Origin: an uncultured Lachnospiraceae bacterium
GTDB taxonomy: Bacteria; Bacillota; Clostridia; Lachnospirales; Lachnospiraceae
NCBI GenBank assembly: GCA_902781455.1
Contig: CACZJF010000004.1
Location: 101,467-165,466, forward strand
Direction: 5' to 3'
Length of the DNA: 64,000 nucleotides
Position 1 is the stretch's first letter; every line of letters starts with the position of its first letter. Shown one piece after another: positions 61,884-64,000 of the stretch. Under the pieces are notes generated by a model. It ran no database searches. It was not told the DNA's origin and saw only the letters and a program-made list of their open reading frames with translations. The translations under genes were made by a program, and so were the position numbers.

Positions 61884-63741
61884 ACAACAGCTGCAGGCGG
61901 TCCGTCATCAGGACGGACCTGCCATGGTGCTGGCCGGTCCGGGTTCCGGGAAGACAACGGTCATTACCAGACGGGTACAATATCTGATTGAAAATGACAT
62001 TCTCCCGGATCATATCCTTGTCATCACATTTACAAGGGCAGCGGCAAATGAGATGCAGGAGCGATTCTCCACCCTGATGGGCGGCGCTCCCGGCCGCGTT
62101 TCCTTCGGCACATTTCATGCCATCTTTTTCCAGATTCTGAAACATGCATATGGATATACCTTTGAAAGCATTCTGCGCGAGGACGAAAGGTACCGGATCG
62201 TCATGGACCTTGCGAGGTCTGCCGGCATGGAGGCCGGAGACCTGAAGGAGTGGGCGTCTGACGTGCTTGCTGAAATCTCACGCGTCAAGGCGGAGCAGAT
62301 CCCTGTCGAGCATTATTACTCCGTCAGTACACCGCAGGAGTTGTTCCGGCAGATCTACGCCGGCTACCGGAAGAAGCAGGAATTGCTCAGAAAGATCGAC
62401 TTTGATGACATGTGTGTGTACACCGCGCAGCTGTTTCAGAAAAGGCCGGACATTCTTGCGGCATGGCAGCAGCATTTCCGGTATATTCTTGTAGATGAAT
62501 TCCAGGACATCAATCTTCTGCAGTATCAGATTGTCCGAATGCTCGCCAGACCGCAGGATAATCTCTTTATTGTCGGTGACGATGACCAGTCGATCTACCG
62601 GTTCCGCGGCAGCAGGCCGGAGATCATGCTTGGTTTCCCGAATGATTATCCCGGAGCGAAGATCATACAGCTGAGTGACAATTACCGCTCGACGCCGGCG
62701 ATTGTCGCAGCCTCCGGCGCGGTGATTTCCGTAAACAAAAAACGCTACCGGAAGGCGCTGCGAAGCATGAGCGAGACAGACGAGCCGATTGTGTTCATCG
62801 AGTGTGAGGATATGGAGACAGAGATGCTCTGTCTTGTGCGGGAGATCAGGAGAAGTCTGGACGCAGGGCTCAGACCATCTGATATCGCTGTTCTGACCAG
62901 GACCAACACCGAAGGACGGGAGCCGGCACTTCGGCTTGCGGAGTTTCAGATCCCGTGCCGCATGAAGGATGCGGTGCCGTTTCTGTGGGATCACTGGATC
63001 GCGCAGGATATGATTTCCTATCTGAAACTGACCGCCGGAGACATGGAAAGACAGGATTTTCTGCGAGTCTGCAACCATCCGAACCGCTATATCACAAGAA
63101 AGTCCGCCTACGCGAAGCGAATCTCCTTTGAAGGTCTGAGAGCATATTACAGGGATAAGGACTGGATGGGGCAGTATCTGGATTCATTTGAGGATCTGAT
63201 CAGAACCATAAAGCCGATGCGGACGTACGCTGCCATCAACTATATCCGCAAAGGCGGAGGGTATGATGACTATCTCAGGGAGTATGCCCGTAAGCGAAGG
63301 ATAGAGGAAGGAGAACTGCTCCAGCTCGCAGACGAGATCCAGGACAGCAGCAGAGGCTGCAGGTCCTGCGAAGAATGGCTGAACCGGATTGAAACATACA
63401 GGAAAAGGACAGAGGAACAGAAGAAAGAAGCACAGAACCGGGACAGCGACTGTGTGACACTGGCGACGCTGCATGCCTCCAAAGGTCTCGAATTCACCCA
63501 GGTGTTTCTGCTGAATGTAAATGAGGGCATGATTCCTTATCAGAGAGCATTCATGGAAGATGAGGTAGAGGAGGAACGCAGGCTGTTCTATGTTGGAATG
63601 ACCAGGGCGAAGAGGAAACTGCACCTGCTCTGGGTTAAGGAAAGATACAACCGGCACATGGAACCATCCCGCTTTCTTGCGCCTCTGCGGGGTGTGGAAA
63701 AAGCAGTGGAAAAACCAGGGGAAAAATCGGGGAAAAATTAA
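61873..63741 (+). CDS. UvrD/PcrA/Rep-type superfamily 1 DNA helicase
   Basis: The 622-residue helicase unwinds DNA with 3'-5' polarity. All core motifs are visible: Walker A GPGSGKTT (residue 19), VDEFQDIN, GDDDQSIYRFRG, SDNYRST, TLHASKGLEF and RRLFYVGMTRAKRKL. It is about 100 residues shorter than typical PcrA (about 730), so an accessory part is reduced. It starts inside gltX, so translation is coupled to it. Repair, replication restart or both are possible. Confidence 0.9.
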   Translation: MLSKQQLQAVRHQDGPAMVLAGPGSGKTTVITRRVQYLIENDILPDHILVITFTRAAANEMQERFSTLMGGAPGRVSFGTFHAIFFQILKHAYGYTFESILREDERYRIVMDLARSAGMEAGDLKEWASDVLAEISRVKAEQIPVEHYYSVSTPQELFRQIYAGYRKKQELLRKIDFDDMCVYTAQLFQKRPDILAAWQQHFRYILVDEFQDINLLQYQIVRMLARPQDNLFIVGDDDQSIYRFRGSRPEIMLGFPNDYPGAKIIQLSDNYRSTPAIVAASGAVISVNKKRYRKALRSMSETDEPIVFIECEDMETEMLCLVREIRRSLDAGLRPSDIAVLTRTNTEGREPALRLAEFQIPCRMKDAVPFLWDHWIAQDMISYLKLTAGDMERQDFLRVCNHPNRYITRKSAYAKRISFEGLRAYYRDKDWMGQYLDSFEDLIRTIKPMRTYAAINYIRKGGGYDDYLREYARKRRIEEGELLQLADEIQDSSRGCRSCEEWLNRIETYRKRTEEQKKEAQNRDSDCVTLATLHASKGLEFTQVFLLNVNEGMIPYQRAFMEDEVEEERRLFYVGMTRAKRKLHLLWVKERYNRHMEPSRFLAPLRGVEKAVEKPGEKSGKN

Positions 63742-63764
63742 TTGCATTTTTTTGAAATTTAGTG

Positions 63765-63793
63765 TTGACAAAGAAACATGATGGTGTTAGATT
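63765..63793 (+). promoter_or_regulatory. rRNA operon promoter
   Basis: TTGACA (63765-63770), a 17-base spacer and TAGATT (63788-63793), preceded by an AT-rich UP-element-like stretch (63736-63764). A leader of about 165 bases follows. Confidence 0.8.
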
Positions 63794-63961
63794 AATCGAG
63801 TCGCCCGAAAAAGTAATCAGACGGCGGCGGAGTTCTTTGATAACTGAACAGTGAAACAACCTTGAAAGTTCTGAAAAGTTTTATTTAAGGAACTGACCTT
63901 TAAATCAGTAAAAACAAGGATAAGGAAAAGTCAGCAGACAATTCCGAACCTTGATCAACCT

Positions 63962-64000
<39 letters not shown>

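Overview
The window looks like chromosomal DNA from a Gram-positive anaerobe of the Clostridia, most likely a Lachnospiraceae member. This is inferred from moderate GC, strong AGGAGG-type ribosome binding sites, canonical sigma-A promoters with 17-bp spacers, ribonuclease Y, an OadG/OadB sodium-pump decarboxylase, YfhO-type membrane proteins and many lysine-rich secreted cell-wall enzymes. Almost all genes read on the plus strand. Only the first two (a DAHP synthase fragment and an RNase HI fusion) read on the minus strand, diverging from tyrS. No CRISPR array, insertion sequence, phage gene or tRNA was seen.

Layout. 1-6.6 kb: DAHP synthase (partial), a siroheme-synthase-like domain fused to RNase HI, tyrS, alaS, a 401-base non-coding stretch with two large cruciform repeats, and rpsU. 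6.7-9.0 kb: a metallophosphoesterase and scpA-scpB. 9.2-13.1 kb: two L,D-transpeptidases flanking an SGNH hydrolase, then a polytopic membrane protein. 13.2-18.9 kb: a biotin-dependent decarboxylase or transcarboxylase cluster with two carboxyltransferases, one biotin carrier and one sodium pump. 19.1-23.6 kb: an alpha/beta hydrolase, an operon of a DtxR-type regulator, an acyltransferase and a rhodanese fold without its catalytic Cys, and an Ig-like-domain cysteine hydrolase. 23.8-37.9 kb: a large envelope-glycan locus with two YfhO proteins, a PLP enzyme, two copies of a GT2 plus ATP-grasp module around an SMR flippase pair, a CapK/PaaK-like adenylating enzyme and a third L,D-transpeptidase.

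38-46.9 kb is core: pyrH-frr-uppS-cdsA-dxr-rseP, then recA (tandem promoters and a LexA box)-recX and rny. 47-55.6 kb: a secreted protein of unknown function, an AGCS symporter, the primary sigma factor, a DUF5722-type glycosidase-like protein, a DUF362 protein and a cell-wall amidase with binding repeats. 55.6-59 kb: ilvH-ilvC-leuC-leuD, with leuC apparently broken by an internal deletion. 59.1-63.7 kb: an FtsW/RodA-family gene, gltX and a UvrD-like helicase. The window ends in the promoter, leader and 5' end of a 16S rRNA gene.

The most system-like novelty candidate is 23.8-37.1 kb. Polyprenyl-phosphate glycosyltransferase, flippase and GT-C-type transferase are the parts of a three-component extracytoplasmic glycosylation system. 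Here each GT2 is translationally coupled to its own ATP-grasp enzyme, and a PLP enzyme and an adenylating enzyme sit in the same locus. This suggests a sugar, perhaps aminoacylated or otherwise amidated, that is built inside, flipped and placed on a wall polymer. The chemistry is inference.
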